A DNA stretch of 64,000 bases, taken from the NCBI RefSeq assembly GCF_000379685.1, contig NZ_KB903249.1:823911-887910 (forward strand), written 5' to 3'. Shown piece by piece: positions 28,166-35,702 of the stretch. Made by a program: the position numbers and the translations under genes. Under the pieces are notes generated by a model. The model worked only from the letters and a program-made list of their open reading frames with translations, was not told where the DNA came from and made no database searches. Positions within the stretch are counted from its first letter, which is position 1; each line of letters begins with the position of its first letter. This DNA comes from Catelliglobosispora koreensis DSM 44566 (GTDB lineage: Bacteria > Actinomycetota > Actinomycetes > Mycobacteriales > Micromonosporaceae).

Positions 28166-29212
28166 CTATAGCCAGAGGGGTGCGGTCCAGCCGAGCAGCA
28201 GGGCTCCGGCGAGCAGACAGCCGATCACCAGGGCGACGATGCCGGCCCGGGCGATGACGAACATGCCCGAGATCGCGCCGATACTCGTGCCCGCCCCAGT
28301 GACGAGAAAAGCCAGCGCCGGGCCGGGGCCCATGCCGCCGTGCATCAATGCGGCGACCATCGGCAGAGCGCCGTCGGTGTTGAGGTAGACCGGGATTCCG
28401 GCCACAGCGGCGATAACGACTGACCACGGGCTGCTCCCGCCGAGGTACTGGCTGATCCAGGCGGTGGGGACGGCTTCGATGAGTAGATAGCCGACGGTGG
28501 CGAAGGCGAAGAAATACAGGGCCAGCCGACGTGCGGTGACGCCGATTTCCTGTGCCAGTGCGTCTACTTTGAACCGTGCCCGCCATGTCACCGGTGCCAC
28601 TACCGTCACCGAGGTGAGGGTCAAGGTGCTTCCCACAGGAGGCCCGCCGGCCGCGGTGTTCTCGGTGGTGCAGCACGCCGGGGTGTTAGCTGGAGCAGCG
28701 GGTGGAGTTGTTGCGCAGCAACCGGTTTCGGCCTCCGCGGCTGGGCGAAGGCGTGCCTGGCCGGCCAGGGCACCGGTGCGCTCGATGGCGTGGGTGACCG
28801 CACCAGCGGCAAGACCGAGCACGATCGCGGCGATGAAGAACGTGTTGGCAAACGGCCACCCGAATAGCCCCGCCGACAGCACATACTCCTGCGGGCTGGT
28901 CAACGGTGAGGCGACCATGAACGCCGCCAAAGGTGCCCACGGCACCCGCGACGCCAAAGCCCCAAGCACGACAGCGGTGGTGCCGCAGGAACAAAACGGC
29001 GTGAACGCCGCCAGCGCCACAGCACCCACAACCGCGATAACTACGTTGGCACGCAACGCACTGGCCAGCCGGTCGGCGCCGATATAGGTGGTCAGCGCTG
29101 CCGCGACCACGATGCTGATCAGCAGGAACGGCCACACCCCGGTGAAGGTGTGCCACACCTGCCCCAAAGCCCGCCCCACCACACCGGTAGCCCACTCGAA
29201 GACGGCGTTCAT
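28166..29212 (-). CDS. ArsP-like (DUF318) permease with Cys-pair loop
   Basis: A 348-residue membrane protein. The start ATG at 29212 overlaps the ArsR stop by 4 nt (ATGA). Eight or so helices in two halves. The first half carries the family signature AAFTPFCSCGTTAVVLGAL (Cys 74 and 76) and ASPLTSPQEYVLSAGLFGW. The second carries IPVYLNTDGALPMVAALMHG. ArsP family members export trivalent organoarsenicals; other DUF318 permeases have unknown cargo. The central loop (about 150-190) has two vicinal pairs, TGCCATT (165-166) and ACCTTE (180-181), resembling the miniprotein downstream. It probably exports a thiol-reactive compound. Confidence 0.87.
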   Translation of the reverse strand: MNAVFEWATGVVGRALGQVWHTFTGVWPFLLISIVVAAALTTYIGADRLASALRANVVIAVVGAVALAAFTPFCSCGTTAVVLGALASRVPWAPLAAFMVASPLTSPQEYVLSAGLFGWPFANTFFIAAIVLGLAAGAVTHAIERTGALAGQARLRPAAEAETGCCATTPPAAPANTPACCTTENTAAGGPPVGSTLTLTSVTVVAPVTWRARFKVDALAQEIGVTARRLALYFFAFATVGYLLIEAVPTAWISQYLGGSSPWSVVIAAVAGIPVYLNTDGALPMVAALMHGGMGPGPALAFLVTGAGTSIGAISGMFVIARAGIVALVIGCLLAGALLLGWTAPLWL

Positions 29213-29586
29213 GAGGTGCCGTCCGGGGGTGGCGGGGTCTCGACCAGGCACCAGGCCAGGTCGATCAGCCCGACCACGCAGGGGTCGGCGATGCGGTACC
29301 AGATCCGGTTGCCGTCGCGGCGCGACGCCACGATCTGCTTGTCTGTCAAACGCTGCAGCTGGTTGGAAACCGCCGAGGACTGCATACCCACCGACGCACA
29401 CAGCTCGGTCACGGTCAGTTCTTTGGTGCGGGCCAGGGCGTGCAGCAGCCGCAGGCGGGTGTCATTCGCGAGGACTTTGAAGATGCCCTCCAGCCGCGTC
29501 GCGGCCGGCGGATCCATCAAATCCCGGTCCCGTAGTGCCGGCCGTCCGGCGGTTCCGGCAGGGCCGGTCGCTTCATTACTCGTCAC
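29209..29586 (-). CDS. ArsR/SmtB-family repressor
   Basis: A winged-helix protein of about 100-125 residues: LEGIFKVLANDTRLRLLHAL, LTVTELCASVGMQSSAVSNQL, LTDKQIVASRRDGNRIWYRI, DPCVVGLIDLAWCLVE. Cys in the recognition region (ELCASVGM) and near the C-terminus (DPCVV, AWCLVE) could sense a metal(loid). The start is uncertain. GTG 29586 is used; ATG 29517 would give 102 residues. It is first in a four-gene coupled operon with the permease, miniprotein and peptidase. A dyad lies just upstream. Confidence 0.85.
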   Translation of the reverse strand: MTSNEATGPAGTAGRPALRDRDLMDPPAATRLEGIFKVLANDTRLRLLHALARTKELTVTELCASVGMQSSAVSNQLQRLTDKQIVASRRDGNRIWYRIADPCVVGLIDLAWCLVETPPPPDGTS

Positions 29587-29590
29587 GAGA

Positions 29591-29622
29591 TTCACTGTTA
29601 CACAAACATGTGAAATAGTGAA
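29591..29622. promoter_or_regulatory. Likely ArsR operator
   Basis: TTCACT (29591-29596) and AGTGAA (29617-29622) form a dyad with A/T-rich centre containing CACAAACATGTG. It lies between the divergent ArsR operon and the DUF2703 gene. ArsR-family operators commonly have this kind of imperfect dyad. Confidence 0.6.
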
Positions 29623-29657
29623 GCAGTCGCATGTAGACACTTTCCGGAAGGCATGAG

Positions 29658-30141
29658 ATGGATGAGGCACAACGGACTGCCGAGGTCGAGTTCCTATACC
29701 TAGATCTTTCGTCGTACGGGCCGTGTGTGGCCAGCGACGCCAGCCTGCGTGAAGCAATCGCCTTGCTGGAACCCGTACCGGATCAGGCCGGGACCACCCT
29801 GCACCTGCGGCCGGTTCAGGTCAGCTCAGCCGGGCAAGCCGAGAAGCTGCGGCTGGAATCGTCGCCGACGATCCGGGTCAACGGCACCGACATCAGCGGC
29901 GAGCTGGCCGAAGCCGCATGCGGTGACTGCACCACGTTGAGCGCCGGCACGGCACCGGTGGCATGTGCGGGTGTGGAACTGGAATGGACGGCAGCACACC
30001 GAGGCGCCGGCGGGGCTGATCATCGACGGGGTACTGCGCCAGCTCTACGGAAACACGGCCCCGCGGGCCGCAGGCTGGATATGGCGGCCTAGGGGGCAAC
30101 CTGGCCGGGTTCTTCGGTACACCAGCCGGCTCCAGACCTGA
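29658..30141 (+). pseudogene. DUF2703 thioredoxin-like protein with frameshift
   Basis: The frame starts MDEAQRTAEVEFLYLDLSSY and continues ASDASLREAIALLEPV, QAEKLRLESSPTIRVNGTDI and EAACGDCTTLSAGT, as in DUF2703 proteins, a thioredoxin-like family found with arsenic and mercury genes. After VACAGV it leaves the family. The next frame continues correctly: RVWNWNGRQHTEAPAGLIID GVLRQLYG, ending at 30141. So one indel near 29965 breaks it. The usual N-terminal CxxC is reduced to one Cys (YGPC), while the C-x2-C (CGDC) is kept. It is divergent from the ArsR operon, with the dyad between them. Confidence 0.7.
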
Positions 30142-30160
30142 CGGCGCCGGGCTTTGACAG

Positions 30161-31231
30161 TTAGGGCCGTACCGGAAGCCAACGGTCCAGATAGGAGGCC
30201 AACCCGGCAATGCCGGTGCCCTGGAATCCAATGTGCCCGTCGGGGCGCACCAGCAGGATCGTTTGCTGGGCTAGTTTGATGCCAAGGCGGGCCAGTGCCT
30301 GCTCGTTTCCTGGGCCGTGAAGATGTTGCACGGCAAAAACATCAGGCCTTCCGTTCACGAGCCTGGTCACGTCATTGAGGCCGTCGCCGCCGCACAGCAG
30401 CAGATGCCAGCCAGGTTTCGCCGTCAGCCTGTGCAGAGAAGTAGCTGAACCGGCGGCTATGGGTGCATCGGGGAGCCGGTCACCAGCCCGCAGCCTGCGC
30501 CGCACGCCGGGAGCATCGGCCGACAGCGGGCTGTTGCGGTAGCCGATCCCTAGCTGCGACACTGTGCGGAACATGTAAGCCCGGCCAAGCTTCGCTTTGA
30601 GTACAAGGGGGATAACGGCTGGGGCCAGGCGAGTGCGGGCGAACCGCACGACAGGATTGGTGGAGGTGGCGATCGTGAACGCGCGGTCGGACGTGCGCAG
30701 CACGGCCCGCCCGATCGGCGCCCGCTCAATCTGATAACTGTCCACAATGGATGCTGGGCAGATGCCGTGCAGCGCGGCGGCCAGTTTCCAGGCCAGGTTT
30801 GCCGCGTCCTGGATGCCAGTGCTCATACCCTGCGCTCCGGCCGGGGAATGAATGTGGGCGGCATCGCCAGCCAGGAACACCCGCCCGGACTGATAATGCT
30901 TTGCGGCACGGTGGTGCAGCCGGAAGTTGGTCATCCACACCGGATCCCGCAGCCGCACCCGCACCACCGGTATAGGCGGCGCACAAGGATTGCAGCTCCG
31001 CCAAGCCGACTGGAGCGCCGGCCGGGGTCGGGTCACCTTTGGGACGCATCACCAGCAACCGCCAAGACGCAGGGCGCACCAGGGGGAAGAAGAACAGCAT
31101 CCCGCTACCCGACAAGAACACGTGCGCCGCACCAGGCTCGATGTCGTCAGCTTCCAGGTCGGCCAGGACGAACGTCTGCGGATACGAGCTTCCCTCAAAC
31201 GCGATCCCGGCCAATTCACGCACCCGCCGGA
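30161..31231 (-). pseudogene. FAD-dependent aromatic monooxygenase, 5' deleted and frameshifted
   Basis: The upstream frame reads VRELAGIAFEGSSYPQTFVL, ADDIEPGAAHVFLSGSGMLF and PRPASWRLLVMRP-type sequence. A shift near 30980 moves to VRVRLRDPVWMTNFRLHHRA, SGRVFLAGDAAHIHSPAGAQ (the second FAD motif, GD) and GMSTGIQDAANLAWKLAAAL, then a thioredoxin-like C-terminal domain ending at 30161. The first 180 or so residues with the GxGxxG nucleotide fold are missing. The break falls within a few bases of the break of the SigF remnant, so one deletion removed the 5' ends of both head-to-head genes. PheA/TfdB-type (MhpA-like) hydroxylases oxidise phenols or polyketides; the substrate is unknown. Confidence 0.8.
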
Positions 31232-31665
31232 TGCAGGAACTGCACATGCAAACCAGCCGCGCCATCCCGGTGCTGACCCAGCTTTTAGGCCGCACGCCAA
31301 CCGTGGGGGATCTGGCTGTCTATCTGCGACTGTCCGAAAAGGACACCCGTGATGGCCTGGATTCCCGGTTCGCCTACCAAACCCGGTCACTGGATCAGCC
31401 CGCCAGCGATGACGGTGAACGTGAACTCGGGCACCTGTTCGGCGGGCTGGACAGCCGCATGGAGTTGGTACCCGACCGCCACGCCCTGGCCCAGTATGTT
31501 GCCGGGCTGCCCGCCCGTGACAGGTCTATCCTCAGCCTTCGGTTTGCCCAAGACATGACCCAGCGCGAAATCGCGCAACGGCTTGGTATCTCGCAAATGC
31601 ATGTTTCGCGGCTGCTGGGCCGCTGTTTGAAAGACCTCCGCACTCTGCTGCTCAGCCAGCAGTAG
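31225..31665 (+). pseudogene. SigF/SigB-type sigma factor lacking region 2
   Basis: From RRMQELHMQTSRAIPVLTQL the frame matches region 3 of group 3 sigma factors (LLGRTPTVGDLAVYLRLSE) and then region 4 (GLPARDRSILSLRFAQDMTQ, REIAQRLGISQMHVSRLLGR). Region 2, which binds core RNA polymerase and the -10 box, is gone. The sequence upstream belongs to the reversed FAD monooxygenase. ATG 31231 could start a 144-residue fragment, but it has no ribosome site. A terminator follows. SigF-type factors control general stress genes in actinobacteria. A decayed RsbU-like phosphatase lies 650 bp away. Confidence 0.82.
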
Positions 31666-31678
31666 CCAGGTACCTTGA

Positions 31679-31706
31679 TGCCCAGCGGGAGGCGGCCCGC
31701 TGGGCA
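31679..31706 (+). terminator. Terminator after SigF remnant
   Basis: TGCCCAGCGGG pairs perfectly with CCCGCTGGGCA around a 6-nt loop, 13 nt after the stop. Confidence 0.8.
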
Positions 31707-31756
31707 TCGACGTCCTCGATATTCATCGAAGTGAGGCCTTCGAAAGAGCGCCGCAC

Positions 31757-32143
31757 TCAGTCGCCTTGCCTCGGGCTCTGTGACGCGGCCGGGACCGGGG
31801 CCGTTGCCGTGACGGTGTTGAACGTCGCAGGGTGCGGCTGTTGTGGCATCACCGTCGTGACGGTCGCAGGCTGCGGCTGTGGTGGTGTCACGGTGGCCGG
31901 TGGTGCTGCGGCATCGTTGTAGGCACGCGGCGGTCCGGGGACCTGGCGCTGCCGTACCGCTGTGACGGCTTCGGGCACCCTGCTCTGGTTCCAGAAGTAG
32001 AAGAACAAGATGAGCCCGCCGACCCCGGCGACCATGAGGATCGCGCCGATGACGTTGATGTCGATTGCGCCGATGCTCCAGTCGACGGCCCAGGTCAGAA
32101 TCGCGCCCAAGGCGATGAGGAAAATGCTTGCGCCTATACCCAT
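31757..32143 (-). CDS. DUF6458 membrane protein
   Basis: A 128-residue protein. ATG 32143 follows AGGAG with good spacing and yields MGIGASIFLIALGAILTWAV, the DUF6458 start. Two transmembrane helices (about 4-22 and 31-53) form a hairpin, followed by a basic turn (FWNQSRVPEAVTAVRQRQ) and a Pro/Thr/Gln-rich low-complexity tail (PATVTPPQPQPATVTTVMPQ). Members are small actinobacterial membrane proteins of unknown role. The long tail is more than the usual family length. It is intact amid broken genes. Confidence 0.85.
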   Translation of the reverse strand: MGIGASIFLIALGAILTWAVDWSIGAIDINVIGAILMVAGVGGLILFFYFWNQSRVPEAVTAVRQRQVPGPPRAYNDAAAPPATVTPPQPQPATVTTVMPQQPHPATFNTVTATAPVPAASQSPRQGD

Positions 32144-32310
32144 ACTCCTGTGGTGCCCACGGCGCGGATTCTCAGACGCCTTCGCCTGTGCCAACATCTG
32201 ACAACGTCACTGGGGTACCGGGCTTGACGCACGGCAGCGGTTGCGCGCTCCTATTTTTGGGTTGTTTGCCATGTGGTTAATTGGGTTTCTGACTGGATTG
32301 TGTGTCCGAT

Positions 32311-33174
32311 ATGGACCCGGCTGCGGCCAGCGGCGGCGATCTGGACATGCAGCCGCATGTGGCGGTGGCTAACTTGATGGGGCACCTGATCGCCGCGAAG
32401 CTGCTACGGCGACCGACTCGAACAGTTCCGCCGCACCCGCCCTATGTCTGCGGCATCGGAATTGTTGTGGCGGATGCTTCCCCCGCGCACCTTCACCTGC
32501 GCCGAGCTGGGTCATCAGTGCCACCTTGTGCCCGCCGTATACCGCTGGTGGTGACGCCTTTGACTACGCTGTGAACGCCGGAACCGCGCATGTGGCGGTC
32601 TTTGATGGCACGGGCCGCGGCATGTACGCCGGGCTGGGCACCGCAGTGGCTCTCGCGGCGACTCGCGCCGCCCGCCGCGCGGGCAGCAAAGTCGACGCCA
32701 TGGCCGCCGCTGCAGACACCGAACTGGCAGCTCAGTTTAGTGATTGCCGGTTCGCCAGCGCGATACTCGCGCAGCTCGATCTCGGCACGGGCATTTTGAG
32801 CTACATCAACGCCGGGCACCCCGAACCCGTGCTGCTTCGCGGAACGAATGCTGTGCGCACTCTTAGCGAAGAACGTCGGCTTAGATCCCTGACCGGCGCG
32901 GCCGCCGCCAGCATCGCCCAGGAGGCTTTGGAACCCGGTGACCGGGTGCTGCTTTACACCGACGGTGTCATCGAAGCCCGCAGCCCAGACGGCGAACTGT
33001 TCGGCCGCGACCGCCTGGTTGACCTGGCCACCCGCACGCCATCGACCACTTGTCAGCACCCGAAGCAACCCGGCGCCTCACTGAAGCCGTCATCGGCCAC
33101 CTCGGCGGCCCGCCCACCGGCGACGCCTCATCATGGAATGGTCACCTGGAGCCGCCGCCAAAACGCTGCCCTAG
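32311..33174 (+). pseudogene. RsbU-type PP2C phosphatase, multiply frameshifted
   Basis: At least four frame changes are needed to read one protein. Segments in order: MDPAAASGGDLDMQPHVAVA NLMGHLIAAK; YGDRLEQFRRTRPMSAASEL LWRMLPPRTFTCAELGHQCH; YTAGGDAFDYAVNAGTAHVA VFDGTGRGM; GILSYINAGHPEPVLLRG and EPGDRVLLYTDGVIEARSPD; LSAPEATRRLTEAVIGHLGG; and a last piece MEWSPGAAAKTLP. These match SpoIIE/RsbU serine phosphatases, with GGD, DGTGRG and YTDGV metal motifs kept. Such enzymes dephosphorylate anti-anti-sigma factors to release SigF/SigB. Its decay matches that of the SigF fragment nearby. Confidence 0.82.
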
Positions 33175-33326
33175 ACACCATTGCGGCAGACTGGCCAGAT
33201 GCCGGCAACCGGCGGCAAGATCGAGGTTTGCTGGCGGGAAGTTCGGCGGGTCACCGCGAGTGAGCGTAGCGCTGTTCCCATTGGCCAGTGACACCGATGG
33301 CCGCGGCTTTGCCTTGTTGTGGCTGC

Positions 33327-33668
33327 TTAGGGTGTGGCGTTGCGTTGCTGGTCGCGTTCGTATTGGTGGTTGAGCTCGAGTGCTTCGGCGAGCTGGTCTT
33401 CCAGGATCACGATGCGGCAGGCGGCTTCTACTCCGGTGCCCTGGTCGGCTATTTCGCGTACCCGGGCGGCCAGGCGCAGCTGGTAGCGGCTATAGCGGCG
33501 GTGCCCGCCTTCAGACCGGGTGGCGTCGAACAGGTTTGCTGCTTCGACAGCGCGCAGGAATGCCGGGGTAGCGCCGATCATTTCGGCGGCGCGGCCCATC
33601 GTGTAGGCCGGGTAGTGCTCGTCATCGAATTTGTCTGGCGACGTGGTGTCGTCAACGGTCATATACAT
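33327..33668 (-). CDS. Small MerR-type HTH regulator, copy 1
   Basis: A 113-residue protein with a MerR-like winged HTH: DEHYPAYTMGRAAEMIGATP, AFLRAVEAANLFDATRSEGG, HRRYSRYQLRLAARVREIAD, then EAACRIVILEDQLAEA, which ends the DNA-binding and linker region. No ligand domain is present. Similar single-domain proteins are common in actinobacteria and are BldC-like in size. The start ATG at 33668 follows GAAAAGGA. It is very close to copy 2 at 34898, which is divergent. Both have a homologous leader of over 400 nt, with the same promoter pattern and hairpin. The target genes are unknown. Confidence 0.88.
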   Translation of the reverse strand: MYMTVDDTTSPDKFDDEHYPAYTMGRAAEMIGATPAFLRAVEAANLFDATRSEGGHRRYSRYQLRLAARVREIADQGTGVEAACRIVILEDQLAEALELNHQYERDQQRNATP

Positions 33669-34092
33669 CCTTTTCTGCTGAACGCGGGTAAGGGCCCCGG
33701 CACCTTTTCGGCGCCGGGACCCTGGGGAGAATTCGAGTTATCTACCATCACCGGCCGTTACGTTGCACCGGTTTTCGTCGTGCCCGCTAGCCCGCCGTGA
33801 GGCAGGGGTGCGGGGCTGTGGCGTGGATATTGACCGGGGACCTCCTTGACGTTGACTGGGGTCTGCGGTTCCCACCGGCGCGTGACGCGGCCACGTGGGC
33901 AATCCGATGGCGTTACTCCTCTCCCTGGTACCTGCTTCACACCAACTTGACTGTTCTTGCACAGATATCACGGTTGCCCGCCTATCTGCGCCGCGAGTCA
34001 TTCTGCAGCCCTGTTCGCTTGCGTGGCCGCAAAATCTTTGTCGCGGGTTTTTCTCTGTGGCAGGTCGCCTGCGTTAATCGTTCTTCGTAACG
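33669..34092 (-). ncRNA. Long structured leader of MerR copy 1
   Basis: The region between the predicted transcription start (about 34092) and the MerR start has no gene. Read on the minus strand it shares ordered blocks with the leader of copy 2: GCAG-x-CGA near the 5' end (34059-34072), GAGAGGAGTAA then C then GCCATCGGAT (33902-33923), TATCCACGCCA (33819-33829), ACCGGTG then GGCCGGTGATGGTA (33743-33772), and a 14-bp hairpin (33691-33723). Spacing between blocks is similar in both copies. This is evidence for a conserved RNA rather than random DNA. Confidence 0.72.
33691..33723 (-). promoter_or_regulatory. Leader hairpin of MerR copy 1
   Basis: On the minus strand AGGGTCCCGGCGCC pairs with GGTGCCGGGGCCCT around GAAAA. 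Two pairs are G-U, possible only as RNA from this strand. It ends 22 nt before the start codon and has no U-tract, so it may attenuate or protect the transcript rather than terminate it. Confidence 0.75.
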
Positions 34093-34098
34093 AGTAAG

Positions 34099-34127
34099 AA
34101 CATACACACGCTCTGAGGACATGTCTA
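34099..34127 (-). promoter_or_regulatory. Promoter of MerR copy 1 leader
   Basis: TAGACA (34127-34122), 17 bp, TATGTT (34104-34099) on the minus strand. Same -35 and spacing as the copy 2 promoter, and the spacer sequences are also related (GCGTGTG at the end). Confidence 0.72.
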
Positions 34128-34247
34128 CTTCCGCGGGCACAGAATTTCGCTGTATCCCGCGCAGTGGTCCTGAACTGGCGAGACGCCTCTCCGCGTCGTG
34201 CAAGCGGTTCGACCGGGCCAGGTTAGGTGGCGGGACGCACTACCTCG

Positions 34248-34267
34248 CCGCCTGGAATTCCAGGCGG
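34248..34267. repeat. 20-bp perfect palindrome between leader promoters
   Basis: CCGCCTGGAATTCCAGGCGG, centred in the 292 bp between the two divergent promoters. A second dyad (CTATCTG 34354-34360, CAGATAG 34374-34380) lies closer to the copy 2 promoter. Either could be an operator for the MerR proteins. No gene is seen in 34128-34419. Confidence 0.6.
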
Positions 34268-34419
34268 GTTACAGGCCGTACATGCCCCGGGATGCTGCTG
34301 ACGGCGGTGTTGGGGCTAGGAATTGCCGGGCACTGGCTGTCACGGGCCGGTAGCTATCTGGTTTTGCCGCAGGCAGATAGCCGTACGACAGAACTTCAGA
34401 AAATCTGTAAGAGCGGGAG

Positions 34420-34448
34420 TAGACATTGCCTAAGCGTGTGTGTATGGT
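34420..34448 (+). promoter_or_regulatory. Promoter of MerR copy 2 leader
   Basis: TAGACA (34420-34425), 17 bp, TATGGT (34443-34448). It matches the housekeeping consensus well and parallels the promoter of copy 1. Confidence 0.75.
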
Positions 34449-34454
34449 TCTCGT

Positions 34455-34897
34455 TGTTGAGAGATAAGAAATGGTGCGGCAGACGAACTGGCGCACAGCA
34501 AGGCAAGCCCGAAAGGTTCAAGTCACACGGCCAGGAAAGTGCAAGTGGGCTGTGCGGCGGTGCCGGGCACAGCGGTCAGACCGTTCTGGCCGCCGGTAGA
34601 AGGCAAGACCAGTAATACGAACAACAAGGTTTGAAAACAGCTGTCAGCTGAGAGGAGTAATGCCATCGGATCACCCGACGGTGTTTCAGGCCGGATGGGT
34701 GCCGTAGATCCCGGAACGACAGGGTCCGGAAAGTATCCACGCCAATGCTGGCGCGCCGCTGATCATGGTTGGAAGGCTGGCAAGGCGTTAAACCGGTGAA
34801 CGTTGGCCGGTGATGGTAAGTAACTCGAACTCTCCTAAGGGTCCCGGCGCCGGCAAGTTGGTGCCGGGACCCTCAACCGTTTACAGGAAAGGCATTT
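34455..34897 (+). ncRNA. Long structured leader of MerR copy 2
   Basis: About 443 nt between the predicted transcription start and the MerR start, without a gene. It has many small dyads and GNRA-like loops (CCGAAAGG, GGAAAG), CAGCTG-T-CAGCTG, CGCC-x-GGCG and ACCGG-x-CCGGT. Blocks shared with copy 1: 34479-34492, 34650-34671 (21 of 22 identical), 34734-34744, 34792-34829 and the hairpin 34838-34873. It is not RNase P RNA, tmRNA, rRNA or a riboswitch that I recognise. Confidence 0.75.
34838..34873 (+). promoter_or_regulatory. Leader hairpin of MerR copy 2
   Basis: AGGGTCCCGGCGCC pairs with GGTGCCGGGACCCT around an 8-nt loop (one G-U pair). It ends 24 nt before the start. The right arm differs from copy 1 at one base, changing an A-U pair for a G-U pair, so pairing is preserved. 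Confidence 0.8.
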
Positions 34898-35224
34898 ATG
34901 GCCCATGCAAGGAAATCGGTAGCCGACAGATTCGATGATGAGCACTACCCGGCCTATACCGTGGGCCGTGCCGCCGAAATGATCGGCGTCTCCCCGGCGT
35001 TTCTGCGTGCCGTAGAAAACGCCCACCTGCTCGATCCGGTGCGCTCCGGAGGCGGGCACCGCCGCTACAGCCGCTACCAGCTTCGGCTGGCCGCCCGGGT
35101 CCGCGATATCGCCCGCCACGGCACGCCAGTGGAAGCCGCGTGCCGCATCGTGATCCTGGAAGACCAGCTCGCCGAAGCACGCGACCGTAACCACCACTCC
35201 GAGCGCGTCCTGCAGTCCCACTGA
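34898..35224 (+). CDS. Small MerR-type HTH regulator, copy 2
   Basis: A 108-residue paralogue of the 33327 protein: DEHYPAYTVGRAAEMIGVSP, AFLRAVENAHLLDPVRSGGG, HRRYSRYQLRLAARVRDIAR, EAACRIVILEDQLAEARDRN. Most differences are conservative or in the tails. AGGAAAGG lies 5 nt before ATG 34898. The identical EDQLAEA region suggests recent duplication or strong selection, while the leaders have diverged more than the proteins. A short terminator follows at 35254. It probably binds DNA as a dimer; the target is unknown. Confidence 0.9.
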   Translation: MAHARKSVADRFDDEHYPAYTVGRAAEMIGVSPAFLRAVENAHLLDPVRSGGGHRRYSRYQLRLAARVRDIARHGTPVEAACRIVILEDQLAEARDRNHHSERVLQSH

Positions 35225-35253
35225 GCCACGGACTAGCGGCGCTGTCATCGCTA

Positions 35254-35277
35254 GGCTCCACACCCACATGTGGAGCC
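35254..35277 (+). terminator. Terminator after MerR copy 2
   Basis: GGCTCCACA pairs perfectly with TGTGGAGCC around CCCACA, 30 nt after the stop. Confidence 0.7.
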
Positions 35278-35339
35278 ACGATCATCTCGTACACCGCGCT
35301 GTACCAGCCCACATACATCACCGGCAAAAGCGCTGAGGT

Positions 35340-35660
35340 CTAGATGACGAAGTCATGCAGATGTTTGGTGTCCATGTATTCGTTGGCCACCACGATCTGC
35401 CCGTCGCGCACGGTGAACAGGAAGTGGTGGTGGTTGGCGTAAGGCTTGCCGTTGAGATGAACCCCGGTGGACCCGACTTCGGCGGCTACCCGGTCCTGTT
35501 CTGCAATCAGCGCGCCGACGGTGTAGGTGAGCCCGCTGGGGAACTCGGCGCTGATGGCGGCAAGTGCGATCGATGGTGTGAATATTTGGTGTCCGAGGCC
35601 TAACACGAACCCTTCCTGCATTTTTCGGTCTGCTGAGGATCTACTGCTCGCCTGAGTCAT
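35340..35660 (-). CDS. NTF2-like (SnoaL/ketosteroid isomerase fold) protein, perhaps shortened
   Basis: A 106-residue protein. From about residue 27 it is a typical NTF2-like fold: IFTPSIALAAISAEFPSGLTYTVG, LIAEQDRVAAEVGSTG, GKPYANHHHFLFTVRDGQIV and NEYMDTKHLHDFV. The DRVA and GKPY motifs match SnoaL-like enzymes and binding proteins. The usual first helices (about 25-30 residues) are replaced by a non-matching N-terminus (MTQASSRSSADRKMQE), and no ribosome site precedes the start, so the 5' end may be damaged. The ligand is unknown. Confidence 0.7.
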   Translation of the reverse strand: MTQASSRSSADRKMQEGFVLGLGHQIFTPSIALAAISAEFPSGLTYTVGALIAEQDRVAAEVGSTGVHLNGKPYANHHHFLFTVRDGQIVVANEYMDTKHLHDFVI

Positions 35661-35702
35661 TGGACCGGATGGCTCGCGAGGCGTGCGCCCGGCCGACTGA
35701 GA

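Noticed and set aside
16991..33174. All frameshifts as sequencing errors
   Set aside because: Deletions (lost ATPase domain, lost sigma region 2, missing Usp and MMPL parts) cannot be base-calling errors, and long genes elsewhere in the window are uninterrupted.
34455..34897. Leader as RNase P RNA, tmRNA, rRNA fragment, group I/II intron or a known riboswitch
   Set aside because: The conserved cores I know for these classes (for example GAGGAAAGTCC of RNase P, domain V of group II introns, TGGAACCGCG-type T-box) are absent, and the element is repeated before a paralogous gene.
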